Of a DNA stretch of 24,915 nucleotides, positions 17,296 through 24,022 are shown in pieces; position 1 is the first letter of the stretch; each line of letters begins with the position of its first letter. The position numbers and the translations under genes are program-made. This DNA comes from a virus. The notes below the pieces were generated by a model. That model made no database searches, was not told the DNA's origin, and saw only the letters and a list, made by a program, of their open reading frames with translations. Location of the stretch: the IMG/VR virus record IMGVR_UViG_3300042453_001630, positions 1 through 24,915 of that record; one strand, written 5' to 3'.

Positions 17296-17310
17296 ATATT
17301 TTGAAAATAT
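17296..17310. promoter_or_regulatory. 15-bp palindrome in the divergent intergenic region
   Basis: ATATTTT-G-AAAATAT is a perfect inverted repeat with a single central base, lying between the start codons of the HNH gene (17279) and the 786-aa gene (17362). A further small hairpin (CAAGA, 5-nt loop, TCTTG) lies at 17313-17327. The place and symmetry suit a repressor operator, but AT-rich DNA makes short palindromes by chance more likely. Confidence 0.35.
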
Positions 17311-17324
17311 TGCAAGAAACAATC

Positions 17325-17353
17325 TTGATAGTAATGTTTTTTTAAAGTAGATT
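17325..17353 (+). promoter_or_regulatory. Possible promoter for the plus-strand cassette
   Basis: TTGATA (17325-17330) is followed after 17 nt by TAGATT (17348-17353). These are imperfect matches to sigma70 boxes. A start near 17360 would make the message almost leaderless before the ATG at 17362, and there is no SD upstream of that ATG. Confidence 0.3.
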
Positions 17354-17361
17354 TATCTCTT

Positions 17362-19722
17362 ATGGCAGAACAACCAGCTTTAAACCGCTCTTATGTTATA
17401 TCTTATGCGGCTAATGACAGGAATTTCGCGGTGGTTGGAATTCGCCTTGATCCACGTGTTGCGGGGTATCGGGTGCCAGAGGATCTAAGCCCGCACCCAG
17501 ATTCTAAACGGTATCCTAACCATGTCTTTACAGGCTCCCAGCCCTCCAATGGGGATGAGCGGGTTACCCATGTCTACGAGATCCTCCCTTCTCCTTGGGT
17601 TCCTTTTACCCGCTATGATGATGATCTAGGCCCGATCCAAGGAAGACGCAGGGCGGTCAAGAACGAGAGCCAGCAGGCCGATCTAACATCTTCTACCAAG
17701 ATCTCCTACGAAGGTCGCGATGGTTCGGCAATTGTTTCAAATGAGATTGAAGAGACTTGGTCAATCAAAACCGATGAAGATGGCAATTCTCTTTTCCCTC
17801 TAAAAGATCGGGATTTTTATGATGCTTCCCGTGGAGCCGTCCAAGAACGCCGCCAACTCTTTGTCCCAACAGGCGAAGAAGAGGGAACGCTAGAGAATGT
17901 CAACGGAGTCATCACCCAAACCTCCTACGAGCCTTACAACGAATTTCTTTCGGTTAAGGTTGTCCAGACATACAAAGTGGATGGGCCGCAATTGGTTGGC
18001 AATGTTACCGACGAGGCCAAACAGTTGGTTACGGTTACTACCCAGCGCAAGGGATCAGACGGGTATGTTCCTCCTAGCCCCAGCGCCACAAAGACCGTTG
18101 AGGTAACTAGGGAAGACGCCGAATCCTTAATTGAAAGGGTGGTAGACACGCCTGAAGTTTTTAGCGCCCAAGCCTATCGAAAAACCAAGGAAGATTTGAC
18201 TCCTCAAAAATTCAAAGCAGCGCAGGAAGATCAAGTTTTTGAACAAACTATAGAAGGAACGGCCAATCCAAATATTGTTTTAGCAACTGGCGAATTTGTA
18301 AAATCAGAAGAACAAGTCAATAAATTTACCAAGAGGGTATCCGTTACATCGCGTTCAATAACTTCTGCCGTAACACTTTTAGAGAAAGTTCTGACTCCTC
18401 AAGGTCAAATAGCAAACAGGATTCTCACTCTTGCTTCGGTAGATCAATCTTTTGTTCCTTCAGCGACCATGATTGATGCCAGTGTTGAGGCGTTGGGAGA
18501 CGGAAGAACAGTAAAAACAGAAGTAACCGTTCCTAATGTTTTCAACGCAAGAACCCTTTCAGCGGCGAAGCCAGATGTTATTCCAGAACAGTTCCAAGCG
18601 ACGAATCCTATTTTAACCACGCAGGAGATTGTTGCCCAATCAAGCGTTTCAATGCCTTCGTTGGGTTCCACCGATCTTGAAAAAAGGGAAGAAAGAATAG
18701 GAGAATTTACGGTTCGCAAAACATCGGCAACAAGAAGTATAACATTTCCAACTCTTCGTGGCCAAGAATACGACCCTAGTACAAATATCATAATAAAATT
18801 TAATGAAAAAATTGTTCCGTCAGGAAGCAGCCTTGGAAGACCAGCAACAATTGTAGATCCTATTTCTCAAGATTTTGATCTGGTAAAAGAATTTGATTTG
18901 GCTTCTATTCAGTCAGAGCTTAGTTCTATTTTATTTGAATTTCCAACAAGATCATCTTTGTCTCTGCCTCCAGTTTTAAAGGGCGTAACGGTAATTTATA
19001 ATGGATCTGAAGAAAACGCCTCATATCAAGGAATTGGAGGTGTCAACCAATTTCTTGGAAGTGGATCTATTTCTGACTCTGCAAGCGCGACCGCATCCGC
19101 TTCGGCAAAGGCCGATATTTCCATAGAAATGGAAGATGTTTTTGCGAGCAATATCCCAACAACAAGTTTTGTGTTTTTTTTAAAATATCCTGTTACTCTT
19201 AATAAGATTCTTGCAAAAGTCGGAGCACAACAATGGCCAGTATTTAAACCTAAATCTCATACAATTGTTGCAAGCGGAGAATCTAAATCGGTTAGAGTGT
19301 CCGCTTCTGGAAGTTGGTCTTCTTCTGCTGTTCCAAAATCTGCCGCTGCTGGGGAAGAGGGAATTACCACATTTCAATTCACAAAACAATCTGGATTTGG
19401 ATCTGGATATAGTTTAAGTAATAATGTTTCTATTGTTAATATTCCTTCGTGCCTCCATGGAAACATCGGAGTTCAAGAGCAGGGAAGTAATACTTATTCT
19501 GGAGAAGCAACAATTAACTTCAATTGGGGAAATTTGGGAATTTTTCCAAACACATCAAAATCAGTAGAAGCTAAAGCAAAATATTATGCCGATCTTGGCG
19601 CAACAACCCCAACTGATATACCAAGAGCGGGAAAATACTTAATTGATTCAAGAGTTGAAATTTATCAGTACGGATTTGCCAGAGTTTATGCCGAAGTTTT
19701 AGATGCTTCTATTTTTGCATAA
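17362..19722 (+). CDS. Large beta-rich repeated protein, fibre/adsorption-like, 786 aa
   Basis: No named domain is recognised. Most of the protein is beta-prone with many Ser, Thr, Val and Gly and few cysteines. Residues ~1-100 include aromatic and proline-rich motifs (ILPSPWVPFTRYDDDLG). A unit of ~110 residues appears twice, ~223-333 and ~353-460, sharing P-x-VF-[NS]-A...K-x-D-x-x-P-x-x-F-x-A and ending in TSRSI or ATRSI. Residues ~575-590 are Ser/Ala-rich, and the end is beta-rich. Size, repeats and beta content suit a phage fibre or other exposed virion protein, inferred only. G+C falls along the gene (34 of 60 at 17461-17520, 18 of 60 at 19141-19200 by hand count), hinting at a mosaic. 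It starts a plus-strand cassette with no SD. Confidence 0.75.
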   Translation: MAEQPALNRSYVISYAANDRNFAVVGIRLDPRVAGYRVPEDLSPHPDSKRYPNHVFTGSQPSNGDERVTHVYEILPSPWVPFTRYDDDLGPIQGRRRAVKNESQQADLTSSTKISYEGRDGSAIVSNEIEETWSIKTDEDGNSLFPLKDRDFYDASRGAVQERRQLFVPTGEEEGTLENVNGVITQTSYEPYNEFLSVKVVQTYKVDGPQLVGNVTDEAKQLVTVTTQRKGSDGYVPPSPSATKTVEVTREDAESLIERVVDTPEVFSAQAYRKTKEDLTPQKFKAAQEDQVFEQTIEGTANPNIVLATGEFVKSEEQVNKFTKRVSVTSRSITSAVTLLEKVLTPQGQIANRILTLASVDQSFVPSATMIDASVEALGDGRTVKTEVTVPNVFNARTLSAAKPDVIPEQFQATNPILTTQEIVAQSSVSMPSLGSTDLEKREERIGEFTVRKTSATRSITFPTLRGQEYDPSTNIIIKFNEKIVPSGSSLGRPATIVDPISQDFDLVKEFDLASIQSELSSILFEFPTRSSLSLPPVLKGVTVIYNGSEENASYQGIGGVNQFLGSGSISDSASATASASAKADISIEMEDVFASNIPTTSFVFFLKYPVTLNKILAKVGAQQWPVFKPKSHTIVASGESKSVRVSASGSWSSSAVPKSAAAGEEGITTFQFTKQSGFGSGYSLSNNVSIVNIPSCLHGNIGVQEQGSNTYSGEATINFNWGNLGIFPNTSKSVEAKAKYYADLGATTPTDIPRAGKYLIDSRVEIYQYGFARVYAEVLDASIFA
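18028..18741 (+). repeat. Two divergent ~110-aa units inside the 786-aa protein
   Basis: Protein residues ~223-333 and ~353-460 align by eye: DTPEVFSAQ.. against TVPNVFNAR.., KEDLTPQKFKAA against KPDVIPEQFQAT, FEQTIEG against TQEIVAQ, and SVTSRSI against SATRSI. The first unit lies mostly in G+C-richer DNA and the second in AT-richer DNA. They are too diverged for a recent DNA duplication. Confidence 0.5.
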
Positions 19723-19736
19723 AAATATTAAATAAA

Positions 19737-20186
19737 ATGGAAGAAAATAAAGATCAAAACTCTTCGATTGACCGCAGACTAGAACGCGAGCAACAAAGAT
19801 TTTCAAGACGGCTTGAGCGTGATATGCGGCGTAAAAGCGGATTCCATTCTAGCACCATTCGTGCATTGGAGTCTGAAAAAACCGCACAATGGGCCAATAA
19901 AATTTACGCAGAAAAAAGCGCACAAAATGCAGCGATAAATATCGGGAATGGCTTACGCCCCGCCGCATCAATGCCATCGTATAACTCCTCAAGCACATCT
20001 GGCCTTGGTGGAGGAGCAGAGTCGCTTAATACTGGCAATAATTATGCGACAGCAGGGAGTTTTGGCTCAGAAATAAATTCTCAGAAAAAATCTACTGATA
20101 CCGATAATGGATTTTATACAGTTTTTGTTTGTGTTGGTGGCGTGGCGAAACAATTAGACGTTTATGTTAGAAGTGATCCGTATTAA
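19737..20186 (+). CDS. Small partner of the fibre-like protein, unknown
   Basis: 149 aa, ATG at 19737, 14 nt after the fibre-like gene, with an A/T-rich leader and no SD. The N-terminal ~55 residues are highly charged and helical (DRRLEREQQRFSRRLERDMRRKSG), a probable coiled coil. Residues ~65-120 are Ser/Gly/Asn-rich and disordered. The last ~25 residues form a beta hairpin-like end (GFYTVFVCVGGVAKQLDVYV). A coiled coil plus a small beta end could suit a fibre-associated or chaperone-like partner, but no family is recognised. Its stop overlaps the stop of the convergent helix-turn-helix gene by 4 nt. Confidence 0.65.
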   Translation: MEENKDQNSSIDRRLEREQQRFSRRLERDMRRKSGFHSSTIRALESEKTAQWANKIYAEKSAQNAAINIGNGLRPAASMPSYNSSSTSGLGGGAESLNTGNNYATAGSFGSEINSQKKSTDTDNGFYTVFVCVGGVAKQLDVYVRSDPY

Positions 20187-20473
20187 ATTTTCGGTCTAAC
20201 AAAGTTCATTGTTTTAATAGTCCCTCCATCTTTGACCCTTTTCTTTTCACGATCAAACTTCTCCTCGCTGATCATGTTGCGAATTCGGGAATTGGACAGT
20301 CCAGTAATTTTCATTACTTGATCCACTGTTTTCCATCCATCAGCGTTCATCGCCTCAATGGTAGTGTATTCGCTGTTGTCTTTAAAAGACCTCCAAACAT
20401 CGTCCCACTGGTTGACTACAATTTTAGAAGCGGGCTTTTTTGCTCTATTAGTTTTGCTATGTGCTGTTTCCAT
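20183..20473 (-). CDS. Small helix-turn-helix-type protein
   Basis: 96 aa from the ATG at 20473; the longer reading to 20533 lies inside the phosphoesterase gene and is less likely. An AAAGGT lies ~10 nt upstream. The first ~20 residues are basic. Residues ~42-85 (ADGWKTVDQVMKITGLSNSRIRNMI, then EKFDREKKRV) have the spacing of a helix-turn-helix with a basic wing or tail, so it probably binds DNA as a small regulator. It overlaps the phosphoesterase frame by 58 nt and ends convergently against the plus-strand cassette. Confidence 0.6.
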   Translation of the reverse strand: METAHSKTNRAKKPASKIVVNQWDDVWRSFKDNSEYTTIEAMNADGWKTVDQVMKITGLSNSRIRNMISEEKFDREKKRVKDGGTIKTMNFVRPKI

Positions 20474-21213
20474 GAGAATGTACCTTTGTCTACGGTGAAG
20501 GTGAGGAATCCAAAGTCTACTTTGCCCACACATCGGCGGGCTCCGAACTTGCTGCCTGCTCCTTGGAGGGCTGGGGTGGTCATGGCAATCCAGTCATGGC
20601 CTCCGCAGAAGTTGTGGTAGTGGACATGGGAGCGCAGGATGACGTTGGCTTTGTGTTGCTCGCCATCTTCAGCCAGCAGCACATTCCACAGCCTGTCCTT
20701 GGCCACTGCTGTATGGCGCGTATGGGGGAGGCTCCCGCTTCCTGCTGGGTGGTGTTTGAGATCGAAGACGATTCCTTCGACTTCAATCCAGAGTTGGTCG
20801 GAGATGGTAGCTCCCACTCGTTCTGCGATAACATTCTCCCAATCCTCTCCGTCTGAGGAACTCACATGGTAGGGAGTGCCCCTTGAAATTGCTATCTTGC
20901 AGTTCTTTGTTTTCGGGATTTGACGGATGATCTTTACGGCCATATCCGCCTGATCCTCCATATCGGGGGCTAGAAGCTCCGTAGCCCCGCTTTTCTTCCC
21001 CTTACCGTCCACCAGATCTCCGTTGACAAAAACGATGTCGTAGGGGCCGTTGCGGGCAATCTCGCGGGCATACCATGTCCAGTGGGCTTTGTTGATTTGC
21101 GCCCAGAGCGGGATTTCCCCGTTTTCATCTTTTTCGGGCAACCAGCCTGTAGGGGTAAGCCCAACACGATGGCCGCAGTGAAAGTCCGAAAGGACTGCTA
21201 TTTTTTTGCTCAT
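20416..21213 (-). CDS. Calcineurin-like metallophosphoesterase
   Basis: 265 aa from the ATG at 21213, which overlaps the previous stop as ATGA; upstream codons to 21273 belong to the neighbour. Motifs in order: SDFHCGH (D10, H12), NGDLVDG (D66), RGTPYH (H116, in place of the usual GNHD), and RSHVHYHNF (H196, H198, H200), the metal ligands of this superfamily. Phages often carry such enzymes near replication genes; substrates may be nucleotides, RNA or DNA ends, and which applies here cannot be told. The C-terminus (GFLTFTVDKGTFSW) runs 58 nt into the helix-turn-helix gene. Confidence 0.85.
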   Translation of the reverse strand: MSKKIAVLSDFHCGHRVGLTPTGWLPEKDENGEIPLWAQINKAHWTWYAREIARNGPYDIVFVNGDLVDGKGKKSGATELLAPDMEDQADMAVKIIRQIPKTKNCKIAISRGTPYHVSSSDGEDWENVIAERVGATISDQLWIEVEGIVFDLKHHPAGSGSLPHTRHTAVAKDRLWNVLLAEDGEQHKANVILRSHVHYHNFCGGHDWIAMTTPALQGAGSKFGARRCVGKVDFGFLTFTVDKGTFSWKQHIAKLIEQKSPLLKL

Positions 21214-21812
21214 AGAGAGGTTGCTTGGTTGCAAAGATCTAAACACCGCGCATAGCCTATAATGTCTACACAACTATCCTTATGACGGGGTGAGTTGGTG
21301 AGTCTGGAAAGCTTGACCGCAATCATGCACATGGCGATTTGTTGCGGGGTCACATTGGTTCCAAGGATGGCCCCCCACATCTTGGCTTGCTTGGTAAAAT
21401 CTTCAATCGGGCTTCCGTAGTCGGTCTGGCGATCATAGGAAGTAAGACGTTTGGCAATGTCGCACACATCTTCTTTGTCCAATCTAACCATAGATGGGTA
21501 GAGACGCAAGGGTTTTTCTAGCCATTGGGCTACAGCAACTTCCGCTCTGGCTCCTTTGGACTTCTCCCACTTGGGAAGAAGAACCAACTCATCGCATTCA
21601 AAGACCGCATCAATATCTCTTCGGGCACAGTCCTCAATAAACTTGCTGTCCATTTGGGAGTTGTGGGGATTTAGCCCTAGCTCCTGATCCATCCTTGCGG
21701 GGTTGATAACTTTGTGCCCCGCTTTCAATAGGGTCTCTTCGGCCTCAAAGAATGCTGGATGATTGAGTTGTGGAATGCCGCGCATGGCCCCACAGATGTA
21801 TACTGTAGTCAT
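21210..21812 (-). CDS. DUF4406 protein fused to a DUF6378-like domain
   Basis: 200 aa, ATG at 21812, 9 nt after the previous stop. Residues 1-100 follow the DUF4406 pattern, a nucleoside-2-deoxyribosyltransferase-like Rossmann fold: VYICGAMRG (4-12), HPAFFEAEETLLKAGHKVINPARMD (18-42) and RRDIDAVFECDELVLLP, then KSKGARAEVAVAQWL. Residues ~126-195 (YGSPIEDFTKQAKMWGAIL, IAMCMIAVKLSRLTNSPRHKDS, IDIIGYARCL-like end) match what is annotated DUF6378 in phages. Each half is usually seen alone or in various combinations. It may act on nucleotides or modified bases, but activity is unproven. Confidence 0.75.
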   Translation of the reverse strand: MTTVYICGAMRGIPQLNHPAFFEAEETLLKAGHKVINPARMDQELGLNPHNSQMDSKFIEDCARRDIDAVFECDELVLLPKWEKSKGARAEVAVAQWLEKPLRLYPSMVRLDKEDVCDIAKRLTSYDRQTDYGSPIEDFTKQAKMWGAILGTNVTPQQIAMCMIAVKLSRLTNSPRHKDSCVDIIGYARCLDLCNQATSL

Positions 21813-21821
21813 GTGTTGTGT

Positions 21822-22043
21822 TTAGTTAAAATGGATAGACCGACTTGCCATCAAATCGTTCAAAATTTGGCGAATCTCTTCAACAGTAGCGTTATTCCAA
21901 TGAGGATAAGCATTGTGCTTAAGATGATTGCGTAGCTCGTTATCAAGGTCATTAAGAACGCAATACATATCACCCGCCTTAACTGCTTGCTCAAACTCAA
22001 CCTGTTCTTCGGGCAAGCTGAAGGATAGTAATCCATTGGCCAT
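21822..22043 (-). CDS. Small conserved phage protein (LPEEQVEFEQAV type)
   Basis: 73 aa, ATG at 22043 one base after the upstream stop (TAAtATG). The pattern SLPEEQVEFEQAVKAGDMYC, then VLNDLDNELRNHLKHN and TVEEIRQILNDL, recalls a small protein present in many unrelated phages. It is acidic and helical. I know no established function. It lies among nucleotide-metabolism genes. Confidence 0.65.
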   Translation of the reverse strand: MANGLLSFSLPEEQVEFEQAVKAGDMYCVLNDLDNELRNHLKHNAYPHWNNATVEEIRQILNDLMASRSIHFN

Positions 22044-22044
22044 A

Positions 22045-22308
22045 TTAAGAATCTTTGATAACCTTCTTTAAATCGCCGTCATCCAAATCATCATCATCGT
22101 CATCTTCTTCCGATTGCCCGTAAAGGATATCATGGATGTTAGAGACCAGTCCTTCAATGGCGTAATCATTGCCAAACTTAATGAAGGCGTTCTTTGTTTC
22201 CTGTCCCTCTTCAAATGTGGCCACAATAAACCCAGAATCGAAATATTCAACCAGATCTTTCGATAGCTTGTCCAAGACCTTTTGGAGCCTTTCGTCGTGG
22301 ACGGCCAT
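22045..22308 (-). CDS. Small protein with acidic tail, unknown
   Basis: 87 aa, ATG at 22308, 4 nt after the zinc-ribbon stop, no SD. Residues 1-65 form a helix-strand mix (LDKLSKDLVEYFDSGFIVATF, AFIKFGNDYAIEGLVSNIHD). Residues ~68-80 are nearly all Asp/Glu (EEDDDDDDLDDGD) and the end is basic. Acidic tails of this kind occur in DNA-mimic or ssDNA-binding-associated phage proteins, but there is no further support for either. Family unknown. Confidence 0.6.
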   Translation of the reverse strand: MAVHDERLQKVLDKLSKDLVEYFDSGFIVATFEEGQETKNAFIKFGNDYAIEGLVSNIHDILYGQSEEDDDDDDLDDGDLKKVIKDS

Positions 22309-22312
22309 AGAC

Positions 22313-22468
22313 TTAATCGATCTGTTCTTTGCAGTTGCGGCATGTCTTGATTATTCCGACATGGGCAACGTGGATTTGTTCAATATTATTTGATCCGCAA
22401 TAGTAGCAAGATTTTGCTTCGGGCTTGCGGTAGACTTTTTTCTTGCGGGGTTTTGCCTCGTCCTTCAT
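22313..22468 (-). CDS. 51-aa zinc-ribbon protein
   Basis: A frame of 51 codons, shorter than usual cutoffs. Its ATG (22468) shares a base with the endolysin stop (TAATG), and the stop lies 4 nt before the next gene, so it fills an otherwise empty gap. The first ~17 residues are basic (KPRKKKVYRKP). Two C-x-x-C pairs (CYYC and CRNC, ~20 residues apart) form a typical small zinc ribbon. Probable nucleic-acid binding; function unknown. Confidence 0.75.
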   Translation of the reverse strand: MKDEAKPRKKKVYRKPEAKSCYYCGSNNIEQIHVAHVGIIKTCRNCKEQID

Positions 22469-23151
22469 TACGCTTTCGATGGATTGATTCTGATGTAATT
22501 TCTTACCAGTGAAGGTGTTCTGGTTTTAAGCCAAACGCCATCACCTGAGTTGCTATCCCTTGTTCCGCGCTGGTTGGTATTCCCTTCCACACACTGGAAA
22601 TTGTTTTCTCCAACCTTGACCACAATTCCAATATGTGAGAAGTCAAAAATCACCAGATCACCAACTTGGGGTTTGGCTTTCTCTGTCAGAATCTTGGTAG
22701 TTGCAGGGCGGGATTTGGCCCATTCAATATATCCGAATGCCGCTGCCGTTTTAGGTCTCCATTTCTCTGGAGTAAGAAGTTTGAGATTGAGCCATTTAAC
22801 AACATCTGGGTCTTTAAGCCATTCGCGAATTATCCACGATGTAAAGGCGGCGCACCATGGCCAAGCTGCTGGTTTTAAGGTAGTTGCAGATTGGTATTCC
22901 CGAATCTTGGCTCCTTTATTGTTCCCACCAACCTCTTTGACTCCGACTTGAGACAGTGCAATCTCAACGAGTCTTTCGATTGCGGGGCTTTCTTTTTTTT
23001 GGGGTGCTACTGGAACGCTCGGCTCTGGCGCGGAGTTCGTCTTGGATTCGGACGGCAAGCTCGGCAAGGACGGCGCTTGGCCATCTTTTGATTCTAGCCC
23101 AAGTAGTTTCAGGATCAATTGCCACACGGCGGCATTTCTCCAATCTACCAT
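22468..23151 (-). CDS. Endolysin, CHAP/NlpC-type cysteine peptidoglycan hydrolase
   Basis: 227 aa from the ATG at 23151 (a TTG at 23178 would add nine residues; I prefer the ATG, which overlaps the stop of the small gene upstream by 7 nt). Residues 1-20 are a hydrophobic helix (NAAVWQLILKLLGLE), and 21-55 are a Pro/Ser linker. From ~57 the catalytic domain reads IERLVEIALSQVGVKEVGG, PWCAAFTSWI (C100), GDLVIFDFSHIGIVV (H173) and CVEGNTN (N191), the C-H-N/E arrangement of CHAP amidases or endopeptidases. It should cut peptidoglycan at lysis. The N-terminal helix might be an anchor or signal-arrest segment; that is uncertain. It lies next to holin-like genes. Confidence 0.85.
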   Translation of the reverse strand: MVDWRNAAVWQLILKLLGLESKDGQAPSLPSLPSESKTNSAPEPSVPVAPQKKESPAIERLVEIALSQVGVKEVGGNNKGAKIREYQSATTLKPAAWPWCAAFTSWIIREWLKDPDVVKWLNLKLLTPEKWRPKTAAAFGYIEWAKSRPATTKILTEKAKPQVGDLVIFDFSHIGIVVKVGENNFQCVEGNTNQRGTRDSNSGDGVWLKTRTPSLVRNYIRINPSKA

Positions 23152-23345
23152 TTGCAGACTCGTTTGCCAATGTCCCAATTCCTAGAAATCCGTTCCACCT
23201 CGGACTCCGATGGTGATGGAAGTTTTTCCATCATCGCCCCGCTTGACTTTGGTGAAGAATCGGATGGAACTGAATAAACGGACAAGGAAATTTCTGCGAT
23301 CTTCTTTGGGAGGGACGGGGACGAGTATTGCTTTGAGGACTTCAT
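23145..23345 (-). CDS. Small Ser/Pro-rich ORF in the lysis cassette, doubtful
   Basis: 66 codons, ATG at 23345, ending 7 nt inside the endolysin start. It fills the 200-nt space between the two-TM holin-like gene and the endolysin, where a gene is expected. Composition is Ser, Pro, Lys and Glu rich (SSPSLPKKIAEISLSVYSVPS), with no clear signal peptide, membrane segment or lipobox, and there is no SD. It could be a small lysis accessory protein or a non-coding leader. Confidence 0.4.
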   Translation of the reverse strand: MKSSKQYSSPSLPKKIAEISLSVYSVPSDSSPKSSGAMMEKLPSPSESEVERISRNWDIGKRVCKW

Positions 23346-23357
23346 GGGAAAGAGGCT

Positions 23358-23717
23358 TCACAGACGTTTCTTGCGGCTACAGGCGGGCTTGCGGGCTGGT
23401 TTGCGGGCAGCAGGCACCTCAATAGCCCTACGGACTTCAGTGTAGGTTACAGGCCCAGCCACGCCATCCACATCTGTATTGACCAAGGCTTGAATCTTTT
23501 TGACTCCTTTGACTTGCATCTCATTGGTAACGTAATTAACAATGGAGAGAATAAGGGCAACAACAAACCCTGTAAGACTGACCTGATCAACAGATTCAGC
23601 CAACTTGGGATCAATCATGGCGAGCTTAGAAACAACCGCCGCCACAGCCATGGCGATAAGCGGGGTGATGATGCCGCCAGATTTAGAGACCAAAAATGCT
23701 AGGATTTTATCTTTCAT
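23358..23717 (-). CDS. Two-TM holin-like protein with peptidoglycan-binding-like motif
   Basis: 119 aa, ATG at 23717, with an AGGTGG upstream inside the previous gene's end. Two hydrophobic segments are clear, ~15-35 (IITPLIAMAVAAVVSKL) and ~47-64 (VSLTGFVVALILSIVNYV). Residues 70-100 (KGVKKIQALVNTDVDGVAGPVTYTEVRRAI) match half of a PG_binding_1 repeat (V-x-x-I-Q-x-L-N...D-G-x-x-G-P-x-T). The last ~15 residues are strongly basic. A small two-TM protein next to an endolysin suggests a holin. The PG-binding half is unusual. A membrane anchor for some other role cannot be excluded. Confidence 0.7.
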   Translation of the reverse strand: MKDKILAFLVSKSGGIITPLIAMAVAAVVSKLAMIDPKLAESVDQVSLTGFVVALILSIVNYVTNEMQVKGVKKIQALVNTDVDGVAGPVTYTEVRRAIEVPAARKPARKPACSRKKRL

Positions 23718-23721
23718 TTGA

Positions 23722-24006
23722 TTATTCTTCCACCTTCACACGCTGAACCGCCGATTCAATCGTAAAACGAATCAAGGACTCGGAAGCATCGATACCATTA
23801 CGAAGAGCCGCTTGGGTAAGCTTTTTAACAGCAGCCTCTCGTTTTTGCGACCCAGTTTTGCTGGAGTCGGCCAACTCGCGGACGATGTCCAATGCGAGAG
23901 GAAGGAGAGATGCGGCGGCATCCACGAAGAGTTCACGAAGGATGGGAGCATAGAAACTCCAGATTTTGGCGGGAACCCCGAAGATGTAAGTAAGGAATGA
24001 TTTCAT
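23722..24006 (-). CDS. Holin-like protein (LLH-type C-terminus)
   Basis: 94 aa, ATG at 24006, 4 nt before the next gene. The N-terminus carries a hydrophobic/amphipathic stretch (SFLTYIFGVPAKIWSFYAPI, VDAAASLLPLALDIV). Residues ~52-92 (GSQKREAAVKKLTQAALRNG, then LIRFTIESAVQRVKVEE) resemble the C-terminal end of LL-H family phage holins. It sits in the lysis cassette, so holin or antiholin is likely. Membrane topology is unclear because no single long, strongly hydrophobic segment is present. Confidence 0.6.
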   Translation of the reverse strand: MKSFLTYIFGVPAKIWSFYAPILRELFVDAAASLLPLALDIVRELADSSKTGSQKREAAVKKLTQAALRNGIDASESLIRFTIESAVQRVKVEE

Positions 24007-24022
24007 AGGTTTTAAAGCTAGA

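Noticed and set aside
22964-23170. 68-codon basic minus-strand frame overlapping the endolysin N-terminus (possible Rz1-like)
   Set aside because: It starts with TTG, lacks a signal or lipobox, and appears to be a shadow of the Pro/Ser linker region.
23176-23178. TTG start for the endolysin
   Set aside because: An ATG nine codons later is a better start codon and overlaps the previous stop; the AGGAA upstream of the TTG is too close.
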